Source of the DNA: Caulochytrium protostelioides
Taxonomy: Eukaryota > Chytridiomycota > Caulochytriomycetes > Caulochytriales > Caulochytriaceae
Direction: 5' to 3'
DNA: 64,000 nt
Assembly: GCA_003615045.1 (NCBI GenBank)
Contig: ML014127.1
Location: 62,001-126,000 of the forward strand
The notes beneath the pieces are model-generated. The model was not told the DNA's origin and did no database searches. It saw only the letters and a program-made list of their open reading frames with translations. A program made the translations under genes and the position numbers. Below are positions 50,615 to 62,843 of this stretch, piece by piece (positions within the stretch are counted from its first letter, which is position 1; each line of letters opens with the position of its first letter).

Positions 50615-50882
50615 CAGACCCGCCACCGGATACCGCGGCCCCTTCCGCGTCGTGCCACTTGAAGACCGCGTGTAGACCACGCGTCGCTGTCTGTGCTTGC
50701 CGCCCGCGTTCTGACGCCGTCGCCGCCGCCGCCGCCGCCACCGTCGCCGCGCTCTCGCCCCGACGCCGACGGCGATCCCTGCTTTGTGACGCTGCCGACG
50801 CTCCGACGGCGTGTGACTCTTCAGGCGCTCCTCGGCTGTCTGCAGCGTCCCTCGCCCATCGGTCGCGACTGCCGCCGTCACC

Positions 50883-53800
50883 ATGTCGTCCACCGAGTCC
50901 TCCGGCGACGACGATCTGCCGGTCCGCCAACCCGCCGCCGCCGCCGCCGCCGCCGCGACGCCCGCCGAGTCCGCCATCAAGCCGGGCCGCCGGGTCGCGC
51001 CGGGCCGCCAGCAGCACCAGAAGCGGGCGCCCGCCGCCTCCGCGACCGCGCGGCCGGTCACCGCTCTCGGGTATGCCGTGAGCCCGCCCGTCAGCACCCC
51101 GGCCTCGGCCTCCGCGCCCACCGCTCCGCGCGCCGCGGTCGCCGCCGATACCACGAGCGCCGCGGCGCCGTCGCCGACCGCCAGCGCGCCGCGGTCCGAG
51201 TCGACCGGCGCGTCCGTGGCGCCGTCGGTGGCGCCGTCGGGCGCCGACGCCTCGACGCCGTCGATCCTGCGCGGGAGCCTGGAAGACGAAATGGCCGCTT
51301 GGCTGCGGCCGTCCGCGCCGCCAGGCCACCCGCCGCCGCGGCCGTCCGACCCGGGCTCGGCCCAACACCAGGTAAGCGCCGCGGTCGCCGCCGCCGCCGC
51401 CGCCGCCGCCGCTCCCCACGCAGGAGCCTCCCCGCCCGCGCCACACGCGCCTCCGTAGACGATCACGGAGGTGGCGCCAGCCGCCGCCGCCAGAGATTGA
51501 CACGATCGGCATTGACAGCTTGGGGGAGTCAGAGAGTATGAAACGCGCCGGATGACAGATTCGCCCATGAAGGCGACGTCAAGCGGGGAAGTGACGGACA
51601 TGCCCTGGCTTGAAGTCAACATCCCCCGTGGCGCCGGCCTTCGTGTACCGCGTCACCATCCGGCGCGGCCGAAGTCCAATGCGTCTGTCCAACGCCGTCT
51701 GGCTCACCTCGGGTTCATCCATTTTTTTGATGGTATTGCTATGAAAATGATGTCGGCATGGCGCGATGTCGATGCCGCTCTGATCCGGCGCTGCGGTCTG
51801 GAATGCCGATCCCATCCGGTTGCTCGGTGGTTCTTGACCCCCTACCGCACCTGGATCCATCGTCGGGATTAGCCTTCGGAGTCGCGGACGTCTTCACAGC
51901 TGCACCCGGCCTCGGCACCCACCACGGTCTGGGAGACCCCGTCGTCTGAGCTGCTCGAAGCGCCCTTGTCGCATCTCCAGTACCAGTCGCCACCACCGCC
52001 TGGCGCCGCGCCGCCCCGCCCGGTCCCGCCGCCCGCGAGCGATTCGTTTTACACGTCATTGCCACCGCCGCCGTCGCACCCGCCCGTGCTCTTCGCTGCC
52101 GCCGCCGCCGCCAAGCCGCCGCCGCTGCCGAACGGCATAAGCGCGAGCTCGCCGCGGTCGCCGACGAGCCCTTCCAGCCGAGCCGCGAGCCGGCCCTCGG
52201 CGTCCCCGACCTCGGCAGCGCCGACGCCGACGTCCATGACGTCCGCCGCGTCGGCGCCGCGCACGATGCCGGTGACGGTGCACGCGACGGTCTCCTTGGG
52301 GCAGCCGTCGGCGACCGGGGCCGCGCGCTCGCCGGACAGCGGCAGCGGGCTGCTCTCGCCGACAAAGCGCGACAGCGCCGGCACGACGCCGTCGAGCCTC
52401 GCGCCGCCCGGCGGCCATGTCGTCGGCGAGGTCGCCGACGCGCATCCGGTCATCGTGACGACCTCGACCTTCAGCGACAAGCGCATGTCGGTCGCCGCCT
52501 CCTACGGCCAGTGGGACGGGCAGTCGCTCGAGGCGCCCGTGTCGACGACGACGGTCACGGCGACGGCAACGCGCCGCGACGCCGCCTCGTCGATCCTCTC
52601 ATCGTCCTCGCTGCGTCGCGAGCCGCAGGCCGAGACGCCGACCTCGGCCGAGATCGCCGCGACGCCGACGACGGCGCCCACGACGGGCGACGATGAGGCC
52701 GAGGGCAGCCGCGCGCCGGACTCGGCGCTGTCGGAGCCGCAGCCCGACCGCGCGCTGTCCATGGACGCCGCGACGCAGGCGTTCTATGCGTATCGCATGG
52801 CCTGCGACAAGCAGGAGGCGCGGCTGCAGGTCCAGATGGCGTTCCTGCGGCTGCTGGCGCAGGACCCGACCATCGAGCGGCCGCTGCTCACGCAGTCCCC
52901 GGATCTCATGATCGCGCAGCAGCTCGCGTGGACCTTCTCCAACAAGGTCTATATGCAGGGCTACCTGTACGCCAAGAACGAGCTGGACAACGACGGCCGG
53001 CCGCTCGCCGATGACGACGCGACCGTGCCGCTCGCGACGGTCGGGCCCGACGACGAGGGCCTCGACGACGAGACCTCGTTTGGCGCGTGGTGTAAGTACT
53101 GGGTCGAGCTCGTCGGGCCGAGCCTGCGGGTGTGGCGGGTGCCGGCCGCGATCGCCGCCGAGAGCTACCAGCCCGAGCCGACGGTCGACACGATCTTTAC
53201 GATGGAGATGGAGCCCACCCAGGAGACGATTCTGCGCATCAAGGCCGCGTCGCCGTCCGCGACCCACGCGACGATCTCGGTCGTGCACAGTGTCGCGAAG
53301 CTCGTCGAGGCGAGCCGGATCTTTGAGGCGCGGCCGCCGCCGCCGGGCGAGACCGACCCCTTGCCGGTCGCGCCGCCGCCGCCCTCGCCGTACACCTTCT
53401 TCTTTGGGCTGAGCACCGCGGGGTCGAACCTAACGTACATGGCGGCGCCGTCGACCGTACAGTGCAACTCGTGGCTCGCCGCGTTCCAGCTCGCGGCCTG
53501 GGAGTACAGCAAGATGAACGAATTCTACACGCTGCAGCTGCTGCAGCGCCCCCAGCTCGCGCCCATCTGGCAGGAGCGCGGGATCCCCATCCACCACACC
53601 TCCACCTGGCGCGGCCACGTCAACTGGGCGGGCAAACTCACCGTGCGCATGCCCTACATGAACCTGTGGGAGACGTACTACGTCACCATCTCGACGACGG
53701 GCACGGCGCCGGTCGCCGACGATCCAGCCGCCGCCGCCACCGCCACCGCCGCTGCCGCCGCAGGCGACGCGGGACTGGCCGGCCGAAAGGGGCTGGCCGC

Positions 53801-56800
53801 GAAGCTCTTTGGCCGCCCGGGCAACGCCTCCAAGCGGGACAGTGCGCTGGGCGAGGCCTCGCTCGAGGCGCTGCCGGCCGCCAAGTCCAAGATCCCCGTC
53901 GTCGACCCGCGGACGCCGCGGCGCGCGCGCATCCACTTCTTCACCGACAAGAAGGAGTCGAAGCGCGGGAACCCGACGTTCACGATGGACGCCGTCGTGG
54001 CCGCGTACGCGATCTGGAACGAGACGCCCGACGCCGTCGAGTCGGGCCGCGCGACGCTCGGCAAGGTCGAGGGCCGGCTGCAGCGCGTGCCGCCGCGCGA
54101 GCGCCTGCGCCAGACGAGCCGCGAGAGTATGGCGTCCGTCGCGGCCATGACCCCGCCCCGCCCCGCATACACGCCCGCCGGCGCGCCCGTCGCCGCCGTG
54201 CAGTCGCCGGAGCCCGACGGCGCGCCCGTCCGCCCTGCCAAGCGCGCCTTCGACGCCTTTGGCCCCCTCGGCTTCTCGGACATCGCGCCGCTCAGCGACT
54301 TGGACGGCCGCCCTCCCGCCGATGCGTTCTTCTTCAAGGCCGCCAGCATCCGCGAGCTGGGCGAAGTCCTCGTGTGCTTGTTCGGCGCGTTCAGCATCGA
54401 CACGAACTTTACGAAGCGCATGCGCCACCTCGAGCGCGGCGAATGGACGATGCTGCCGCTCGAAGCCGAGACGCTGCATCCGCCGCCGCTCGAATGGCCC
54501 GAGGACGAGCACGACGAGGCCACCGTGCAAGCGCTTCTGGCCCAGCCCGACGACGACGTCAACCTCTACCTCGCCAGCTGGATGCAGCCGCATTACCTGG
54601 GGTGGGGGCTGTTCGCGCTCTCGGTGACCGAAGTCACAGGCCTCAACATCCTCAACGAGACCTCGCACAGCATCAAGCAGAAGTATGCCCGCGTCTTCCA
54701 CGACAAGTGCCTCGCCCTGCGCGACGGCTTCCTCACCCGCTGGGCCGAGGCCGTCGTTGCGGGGCAGTCGGCCCGCATGCAGTACGAGCGCCAGGAGGTC
54801 TATGCGAAGCTCCAGGAATGGGTCAGCTGGATCAAGGGCGAGGACCCCGTCACCGCCCTTGCAAACGCCAGTGCCGCCGCCGCCGCGGCGGCAGCGCCCA
54901 GCGGCCTGCCCGGCAGCGGCGCCGACACGTCCATGGGCAGCACAGCGGCCGCGGCGACCGCGGCGGGCGGCGCGGCCGCTGTCGTGCCCGCCCCCGGCGT
55001 CGGCGTGGGCCCGCACGGGTCGCCGACGCCCGGCGCCGCGGCGCTCGCGGGCGCCAAGCCCGCCCCCGGCCAGATGATGCTGATCGCGGTCCCGATCCAG
55101 CAGAACGGCAGCTGGGTCTTCCAGTACCAGTACGTCGACCAGGTGATCTATGCCGCGATGCAGCAGCAGGTGGCCACGGTGCTGGCGACAATGAAGGAGA
55201 ACGAGCCGAAGCCGCCCAAGACGCGCAAGATCAAGAAAAAGAAGGCGCCCAAGGAGGGCGAGAGCGATGCCAGCAGCGTCTCGACGGACTCCTCGGACGA
55301 AGAGGAAATCGAAGTCGAGGTCGATGAGGACGAGGACGAGGACGGCGAGGACAGCCACTTGCCGCATCTCGGGGGCGGCGTCCGCGACAGCCGCCGCGAG
55401 TCCATGTTCAACGGCCTGCACCTGCTGCCCGAGCTCAACCTGGGCGACGAGGCGGGTCTGCCGTCGGTGCCGGGGCTGCTGCCGCCGGGCCTGCAGGGCT
55501 TCCTGCCGCCGCAGTCGGTCATTGGCGTGGACGACGCGCTCGTGAGCAAAGAGGAGTTGAAGGGCAAGGAGCAGCCGTTCCAGATGTTCTCCCAGAACAG
55601 TCTTCTGCATGTGCTGGAAAACACCAAGAAGCCCACGCACACGGGCCACGGGCCGCTGATCCAGCTCTCGGCGGATGTCATCAATGAGCAGCAGAACCGC
55701 CAGTCGATGGCGCCGCGGCAGTCGACGATGATGAGCCAAGAGGCGATCGCGGCGCTCGCGGCCCAGGGCTTCAACACGAGTCACCTGCAGGGCCCGCTCC
55801 TGGGCCGCTCGGTCAACAAGGAAGAGCTGAAGCCCAAGATCGAAGGCGGCTTGCTCGGCCAGATCCATATGCGTGAGAAGGAAAAGGAGCAGCTGATCAA
55901 GATGGGTCTGTACCGCCCGCAAGTCGCGCCGAGTCCGCTGCCTACCTATCTCCAAAGCGGCCGCGCCAACATGGCCTCCGCGAATGCGATGCACGCGCCC
56001 CTCATCCCGGCTAACATGCTCTCGCCCAACCTGGGTATGAACATGGGCGGCATGGGTGGCATGAGCCCCATGGGCGGCATGAACCCCATGGGCATGGGTC
56101 CGATGGGCCCCGTGGGTCCGATGGGTCCGATGGCCGGCATGGGTGGCATGACCAACATGTTCTCGCCCAACGGCATGATGAACCCGAGTCTCATGAACCC
56201 GGCGGGGATGTCGGGGATGCCGCACGGCGGCGCCTCGCACGTGGGCTTCGCGTCGCCCGCGACGGCCTTCTACGGCCCGCCGATGCACCGCGCGTCGCAC
56301 GTCGGCATGCCCACCGCCGTCGGGCCCATGGGCATCCCCATGCTGCCCGGCTTCAACGCGGCGTCCGAGTACGGCATGCCCCTCGCCGGCGGCATGGAGT
56401 ACGAGGATCCGGCACACCGCTTCCAGACCGACCGCCTGCGCGAGGAATGGATCCAGCGCGACCGCCAACTCAACGCGCACCGCCGCGGCTCGACGCCCAA
56501 CACCTCCCACCCGTCCTCGCGGCAGCGCGGCGAGGACCGCTCCGACGACAGTGACAGCGAGAGCGACCGTGCCGCCGCGCGCCGTCACCGCCGCAGCGGC
56601 GCCCAGCACCGCCGCAGCAGCCAGCGCGCCAGCCAGCGCGTCTCTCGCGCCGCGGCGCGCGCCGCGGCCTCCTCCGACACGGACGACAGCGACGATCTTC
56701 CCTCCGCCTCGCGTCGGCACCGCGACGACGACGATGATGACGACGACGCCTCCAGCGATGGGCGTGACGCGCGCCATGCCCGCCAGCGCTCAAAGAAAAA

Positions 56801-58184
56801 GAGCCGCGGCCGCCGTGCCGCGTCGGACTCGGACTCCGACTCCGACTCGGACTCCGACTCGGCGGCAGACTCGGACGCCGACGCGCTCTCGGACTCGGAC
56901 GCCGACTCGGATGCCGCGCCGGCGAAGGGCCGCAGCAGCAGGCCGAAGCCGTCGAAGCGCGCGAGCCGGCGGACGGACCGGGCCGAGCCGTCCGGGTCGA
57001 TGGCGGCGGCGGCGTCGAGCCGCCGCAAGCCCGAGAAGCCGACGACTGCCTCGAGCAAGGACAAGTTCCGGTCGCCCGAACCTGCGCCGTCGCTCGGCAG
57101 CAGCGGCGCCTCCTCGCCTGCGCCCGCGGCGACCTCCGCCGCCGTCGCCTCCGACTCGTCGGCCGGGTCCGGCAGCGAGTCCGGCAGCGAGTCGGACGCG
57201 CCCCTCGTCCAACTCCAGCAGAGCCGCCGCGCCAAGCCGAAGCCCGCCGTCGGCCACCGCCTCAGCGTACTCCCTTCGTCCGACAACTCGTCCTCGGCCT
57301 CCTCCCAGAGCGCCAGCGACGATGACGACGACGAGGGCGCCGCGGGCGCCGCCGATGTGCTCGGGCTGGGCGCCCGCGGTGGCGGCCCCCTGCGCCACAG
57401 CACGCGACCCGAGGACGCCAGCATGGGTCTCAGCACCCCGATGCAGTCGCCGTTTGCGGGGCCGGGGATGCCTGGCATGCCGGGCATGCCGGGCATGATG
57501 CCCGCGCAGCACCAGCAGCAGCACCAGCAGCACCAGCAGCACCAGCAGCAGCCGGACTACATGAACCGCCGGCACAGCTTCATGAGCGGCATGGGCCTGC
57601 CCGGCGGCGGCATGCCCGGCATGCCCTCCCCGGCCGGCTACTACGGCATGGGCGGCGGCGCCATGAGCGCCGTTAACATGGGCCCCCCCATGGGCATGAC
57701 CCCCATGGGCATGACTCCTATGGGCGCGGGGCTCTACATGAACCCGAGCCTGCACGGGATGGCGGGCTCGGCGGTCGGCATGGGCTACGGCATGTCGGCC
57801 GCAGGCCCGAGCCCGGGCCTGTCCCCGCACATGGGCGTCTACGGCGGCGCCGGTGCCCCGGGGACCGCCGGCGGCCTCTCGCCCCACCTCGGCGGCGCCG
57901 CCGCCGCCGCAAGCGCCGTCGGCGGCCGCGCGCGGCCCACGAGTCTGGGCGTCGGCCTGACGCCGAACGACCCGCGCGCATCCTTTGGCGGCCGCAGCAG
58001 CGCGGCGCGGCGGTCGTCGCAGCTGCTGAGCGACGAGGAGGATGCGACGGCGCCGCCCGTGCGGGTGTCGGGCACGCGACAGGCGCCTGGCCGGAGCCGC
58101 CGCGCGCCCGGACGAGCCGGCGCCCGCGGCCGTGGCGCGGCGCATATTCCCGAGGAAGGGTCGACGGAAAGCGATAGCGAGTAA
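50883..58184 (+). CDS. CAF120/SKG3-like PH-domain protein, two exons
   Basis: Fungal family linked to CCR4-NOT and the bud neck or cell cortex. Exon 1 is 50883..51371 (ATG in context GTCACCATGTCG, donor CAG/GTAAGC). Exon 2 is 51900..58184 (acceptor TTCACAG), phase 0, giving 2257 aa and QHQ-LHPASAPTTVWETPSSE across the junction. The exon 2 frame alone has no good ATG upstream of its conserved part. A split PH region spans about residues 510-1000: YMQGYLYAKNELDN, WCKYWVELVGPSLRVWRV, CNSWLAAFQLAAWEYSKMNE, TWRGHVNWAGKLTVRMPYMN, then LWETYYVTI and RARIHFFTDKKESKRG, and LGEVLVCLFGAFSID. The long tail contains a basic-acidic stretch (KKKKAPKEGES), Met/Gly-rich repeats (about 1540-1610), Ser/Asp-rich and Lys/Arg-rich stretches and Gln/His repeats. 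It is about twice the usual family length. Confidence 0.78.
51372..51899 (+). other. Intron of the CAF120/SKG3-like gene (528 nt)
   Basis: GTAAGC donor after CACCAG and ACAG acceptor; phase 0. It is the longest intron found here. It contains a GCC-rich run just after the donor that stays open in the exon 1 frame until 51458. Confidence 0.75.
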
Positions 58185-59402
58185 GCCGCAAGTCCGCGCC
58201 ACCCGCCGTGCCGTACTTTATATTGTTTTATGGATGCCATCTGAGAGACCCGGCTCCCCGTGGCGGTTTGGCCAGCCCTGGCCGACGATCGCGCTCCGCA
58301 TATGACGGTACGGGAGCGAGCCCGTCCGTGCCAGGGCCCGGGTCGCCAGCGCGTGAGGCGACCCTTCTGAGTCTATCAGCGCCGGGTGTTAGTATGAAGC
58401 GTGCCACGCAACATTTGCGACGCCCCAGGAACCGACGCCGTCGCCACGACGCCCGCCTCCATGATCCCTTGAGGACCACCACGCGGTGGGCCACAACTGG
58501 CGCCGTGATGACGGGCCGCCGATCATCACACGATGGCTATTGCCGACGGCCGCGAGCCCCTCTCTCGTGGCGTCCTTCGCCCTCCCTTGCGGCGTGCCGA
58601 CGGAACGAAGGGGCGAGGCGGCTTGACGCCGGCCGTGACGGCATGATCGAGCGCGCGTGGGGCAGCGCCGCTCTGCACGCCACGGCGCGCCGTCGCCGCC
58701 GCCGCCGCCGTCGCTATCGGGGCATCCCGCCATCGCCCACCGACGTCAATTGGAGCGGTCGGCGAGGTAAGGACCCCTCGCGCGCGTCGGGTGCTGCCTG
58801 TCGCGCGATCGTCCGTCATGGGCGAGCATCGCGCCGGTGCCCGGCGGCGCGCAGACCCGCGGAGGGAGGGAATGACTTGGCGCGCGGCGCGGCGAAGTGC
58901 CACGCGTCGGACGCGGGGTGCGCTTATATAGCAGGCGGGCGGGCGGGCATGTCGCCGTGGCGGTGACAGGAGAGCATGACCGCACAGCCGGCGGGTCGTA
59001 TGGCGAGGGTCGCACATGGTGGAGGGAAGGAGACGCGTCGTCCGCGAATGTTGGTGCTGTCGAGCCCTCGTCGACAATCCCCCCCGCCTTCCGACGTGCT
59101 CTCACGTGACCGCCACTGCTCCTTTATCCCAGAAGTTGATACCTATTTTTTCTCATTTCTTACGGTCTGCCGATTGTTTGAGGTATGGCCATGACGATGT
59201 GTTGCTTGCAGGCAACCTAGACATGCGCGCGCTAACGCACCCGCCTTGGGTCGCCGCTGCGGGAAACGCTTCTCTCTCTCTCACTCCCTCCCTGGCTGGT
59301 GGATGTAGCATAGTAACTGACTAGCTCTTCGAATGGTCGCGCTTTGCTCAATGATACCGATCGGCCGCGTGGTCGCGACTCTGTTGCGCGGCACAGATCA
59401 TC
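58185..59402. promoter_or_regulatory. Spacer and promoter region of the NADH-cytochrome b5 reductase gene
   Basis: 1.2 kb. TTATATAG at 58924-58931 is TATA-like but far from the start codon. A pyrimidine tract CTTCTCTCTCTCTCACTCC lies at about 59269-59290, roughly 115 bp before the ATG. No other gene seen. Confidence 0.45.
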
Positions 59403-60455
59403 ATGATTGTTCCGCGTATGGTGACGCGCGCGGCGTTTGCCGCGCCGCTGCGCATGGCGTTCGCGCGCCGCATGGCCTCTACGTCGGCGACGCCGCCGCC
59501 GCCGCCGCCGCCGCAGCCGCACGCGGCGCCGAAGGCCAACAGCTCGCTGCCCAAGATGGCCGGCCTCGCCGGCGCGGCGCTCGCCCTCGGCTACGTCGGC
59601 TACACGCAGATGAGCGCCAGCAAGCCGGCGGCGCGCGTGGTGGCGCCGCCGCGTCCCGAGAACCCGGTGCCGGCGCTGAACGGCAAGGACTGGCAGGAGT
59701 TCACGCTGAAGCGCATTGTGGACGTGAACTACAACACTAAGATCTTCCGCTTCCGCCTGCCGGCCGGCGCGACGGAGCTCGGGCTGCCGACTGCATCGTG
59801 CGTGCTGGTGCGCTTCCAGGACGGCGTCGACGCGAAGGGCAAGAAGAAGTTTGTGGTGCGGCCGTACACGCCGCTCGAGGACCCCTCGCTCGGTGTGACC
59901 GGCGAGTTTGATCTGCTCATCAAGCACTACGAGGGCGGCCCGATGTCGACGCACATCTTTAACATGGTCCCCGGCGACAAGCTCCAGATCAAGGGCCCGA
60001 TCGCCAAGTACCAGTGGAAGAAGAACGAGACCAAGGAGATCGCGCTGATCGCCGGCGGCACCGGCATCACGCCGATGCTGCAGATCATCCAGCGCATTCT
60101 CAGCGACCCCGAGGACATGACCCGCATGAGCCTGACCTTCTGCAACGTCACCGAGCGCGACATCCTCATGCGCCCGTACCTCGACAGCCTGCAGACGAAC
60201 CACCCGAACCAGTTCCGTGTCCAGTATCTGCTCGAGAAGCCCACCGCCGGCTGGAACGGCCCCAGCGGCCTTATCCGCCCCGAGATCCTGAACCGCGCCT
60301 GCCCGACCCCGGGCAACGGCAAGGTCTTTGTCTGCGGCCCGGACGGCTTCGTCAAGGCCATCTGCGGCAACAAGAACCCCGACCTCAGTCAGGGCACCGT
60401 CTCGGGCTACCTCAAGGACATGGGCTACACCGAGAACGATGTTTACAAGTTCTAA
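59403..60455 (+). CDS. MCR1: NADH-cytochrome b5 reductase, Mcr1 type
   Basis: FAD enzyme passing electrons from NADH to cytochrome b5. 350 aa. The Arg/Ala-rich N-terminus plus one hydrophobic segment (MAGLAGAALALGYVGYTQMS) fits a mitochondrial outer-membrane or intermembrane-space form. FAD-binding motif RPYTPLEDPSLGVTGEFDLL with GGPMSTHIFNMVPGDKLQIK; NADH-binding GGTGITPMLQIIQRIL; C-terminal VCGPDGFVKAICGNK. All are in the usual order. The ATG at 59403 is used; ATGs at 59418, 59454 and 59472 are also in frame. It converges with ARP3, 171 bp apart. Confidence 0.92.
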   Translation: MIVPRMVTRAAFAAPLRMAFARRMASTSATPPPPPPPQPHAAPKANSSLPKMAGLAGAALALGYVGYTQMSASKPAARVVAPPRPENPVPALNGKDWQEFTLKRIVDVNYNTKIFRFRLPAGATELGLPTASCVLVRFQDGVDAKGKKKFVVRPYTPLEDPSLGVTGEFDLLIKHYEGGPMSTHIFNMVPGDKLQIKGPIAKYQWKKNETKEIALIAGGTGITPMLQIIQRILSDPEDMTRMSLTFCNVTERDILMRPYLDSLQTNHPNQFRVQYLLEKPTAGWNGPSGLIRPEILNRACPTPGNGKVFVCGPDGFVKAICGNKNPDLSQGTVSGYLKDMGYTENDVYKF

Positions 60456-60626
60456 GTCGCCGGCATGGACCCTCTCGCGCCAGTCTCGCTCTGACACGCC
60501 TTGGTAAACCAACAAACTAAAAACAGAGAATACTTTTCTTTTTGCTCTTGATAAGAAAGGATCGTGTGGTATGAGACGGGCTGTGTTTTTCTCAGGGCAG
60601 AAGCATGTCCAAGCAGCCAGCTTCGA

Positions 60627-62165
60627 TTACAGCATCGAGCCAAAGACCTTGTTGTAGCGGGCAATGGAGGGCCCGTACTCCTCGTACTGGGCCTTCGTGT
60701 GGCAGCAGTTGTAGAACTCAGCCGTGTCGGCGAGCAGCGAGCCGCCAAACCACACCGCATAGCGTTGCTTCTTGTGGCTCACGACCTTCACTTCCAGCTG
60801 GCCAGCCTTCACCTGGTCCTGCGAGTTGGCCATCTTGAGGTTATGCTGCGCGAGCGTCTCGCTTGCGCGCAGACGGTCGTCGGTGAAGCGCTTGATGTCG
60901 CGCTGCAGCCGCTTGCCGAAGTCCTTGTACATCGTCGACCCGCCCGAGAGCACGATGTTCTTGTAGAGTCCGCGGCGCGTGTCGATCGGGCACGACTGGA
61001 TCACGCCGTCGACGACCTCCGGTAGCGGCGTCAGGAAGTCGGACGAGGCGATCTCGGGGTTAAAGAAGATCTCGGGGCCGAGGAAGCGTTCGAACCCAAT
61101 GTCGACGTGGTACGGCTTCTTGGTGACCGAGTGTACGAACTCGTGGCGCTTGAACCACGTGGCAGGGTCCACGTCGTACTTGCGGAACTCACGGACGATG
61201 TCGGGGCACACATAAGAGTACATCTCCTTGATGCGGCGCGCGACCTCCATCGTTTCTTCGGGTGGGATCGAGTTCTCGCGCTCACGCAGCAGCTGCTGCA
61301 CAAAGTAGGTGATGTCGCGGCCCGCAATGGGGATGTGCTTGATCGAGGACCCGATGACATAGCCCTCGGCCACGGGGATCACGTGGGTGACGCCGTCGCC
61401 CGAGTCGATCACGGTGCCGGTGAGGGTCTGGTCGCCCTTGCCGCTCGTCCACGACGCTGCGAGCGCGAGCACGGCCTGGACTGCGATGTAGAGGCCCTTG
61501 ACGCCGAACGACTCGAACATGATCTCCGCCGTGTACTCGCGGTTCTCGGGCGCGTTCAGGGGCGGCTCCGTGAGCAGGAAGTGGTGGTCCTCGGGCTCGC
61601 AGCGGAGGTACTGGAAGAGGCACGCCTGGTGGAACTTCTCCATCAAATCCCAGTTCTCGACTTGGCCGTGGCGCACCGGGTTGTGGACCGAGTACGTCTT
61701 GGCGTTGGCGACCGCCTCGTCGCCGATAAAGAAGTCCAGGTCTTCGATCCCGCGCTTGCTCGCCAGGTTGCCGGTCACGGTCTGCCCGCGCGCCGAGCCG
61801 GCCTGGCCCACCGAATCGCGCACGGCGATCGATGTCGGGATAATGAACTGCGGGTCATTGTTGCCCGAGTACCCAAACTTGGTGTACCTAGATGGGCATC
61901 GAAAGAAAAAAATGAAATCGCACCAGCGTCGAGTGATGAGTGAATAGGAGGTCGCTCATCCATGCATCAACCGTCGTGTCACGGATCGTGACGAGGATTG
62001 TGACGAGGATCGTGGCCAGGCCGATCTCGCCTGCCCGCGATCGTGGATCCACCCGCGAAGGCGGGCTCGCGCGCGAAGCGACGCGCGCACCCGGGCGGTC
62101 GGGCTCGAAGGGCGAACTTACCCAGTCCCGTTGTCAATGACCACTGCCGGCAGATGGTTGGTCAT
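60627..62165 (-). CDS. ARP3: Actin-related protein 3 (Arp2/3 complex)
   Basis: Subunit of the Arp2/3 complex that nucleates branched actin. Two exons: 62165..62122 (44 nt, [15 protein letters not shown]) and 61887..60627, separated by a 234-nt intron with donor GGTAAGT and a pyrimidine-rich acceptor ending CTAG. The joined start [20 protein letters not shown] continues to [10 protein letters not shown] and is the actin-fold phosphate loop. Later motifs: [88 protein letters not shown] and AVWFGGSLL. 434 aa, close to the family's normal length. Without exon 1 the protein would lack its first 36 residues, so the exon is needed. Confidence 0.95.
61888..62121 (-). other. ARP3 intron
   Basis: Donor GTAAGT at 62121, acceptor AG at 61889-61888 preceded by a T-rich tract. 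Phase 2. Splicing restores [11 protein letters not shown]. Confidence 0.95.
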
Positions 62166-62843
62166 GGTGGCGAAGGCGTCCGGAGTGCAGCGCGGCCGTC
62201 AGGACCGAGACCGAGGGCGTCCACGCGACAGTATACCGAAGGGGGAAGAAGGATCGCGCGGGCTGCGGGTGGAGGGTCGCGCCGTCAGAGAACGCGGCAG
62301 GACGCGGAGGGCAGGAGAAGGGCAGCGGATCAGCCGACGTCGGTGGCGCCTCGAGCCGGCGCGTCACGGCCATGGATGCCGCCGGCACCGACGCTCGCAT
62401 GGGCATCGGCATCGGCCCCACTCGCCGTTTCATACGTCGCAGGATGCACCCGTCCGCCGGGTCTGCTGGGTCCACTTGGCGGTGCGACGACGGCGTGCTG
62501 GTCCATGTCGCGCATCGCTCGGCTACCGATGGGGACTCGGTCGCGCACGCCGCCTCTAGATCCACGCCGGAGGGTGGCGCGGCGCGGGCGCAGAGACCGA
62601 CGCGTGGGCTCTGCCCGAGGATCGAGAGGGTCTGCTGCCGCGGGGGAGAGGCACGATCCGGAAAGGAGCAAAAGGGCGCCGCGTGGCATTGGCTCTCCCA
62701 GTCCTGATCCCCGCCATGCCCGCAAATCATGTTGTCACTAGATGGAATAGAGAATTTTCTTAGGATTTCCGGATGGTCTCGACCTAGCGCTACACAGCAT
62801 CACAGCGATGCGCGATGGAAAGGTGATAGGGGCCATCAGAGAG
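62166..62843. other. Spacer ARP3 promoter / 3' flank of next gene
   Basis: No gene, RNA or repeat recognised. AT-richer at 62730-62790. Confidence 0.55.

Larger units (their letters stand above)
49396..50882. promoter_or_regulatory. Divergent intergenic region VPS54 / CAF120-like, rich in short tandem repeats
   Basis: 1.5 kb with a GATGCC/GAAGCC hexamer array (about 49622-49700), a GGC run (49927-49970), a CATCGACGG 9-mer array (50233-50277) and a 12-mer array (50583-50614). All unit lengths are multiples of three, but no convincing protein emerges on either strand. Confidence 0.5.

Noticed and set aside
53430-56777. 1115-codon minus-strand open frame
   Set aside because: Antisense to the CAF120/SKG3-like gene. 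His/Arg/Gly-rich and repetitive, no domain.
58924-58931. TTATATAG as a TATA box for the NADH-cytochrome b5 reductase gene
   Set aside because: Nearly 480 bp before the start codon without evidence for a long leader; chance is likely.
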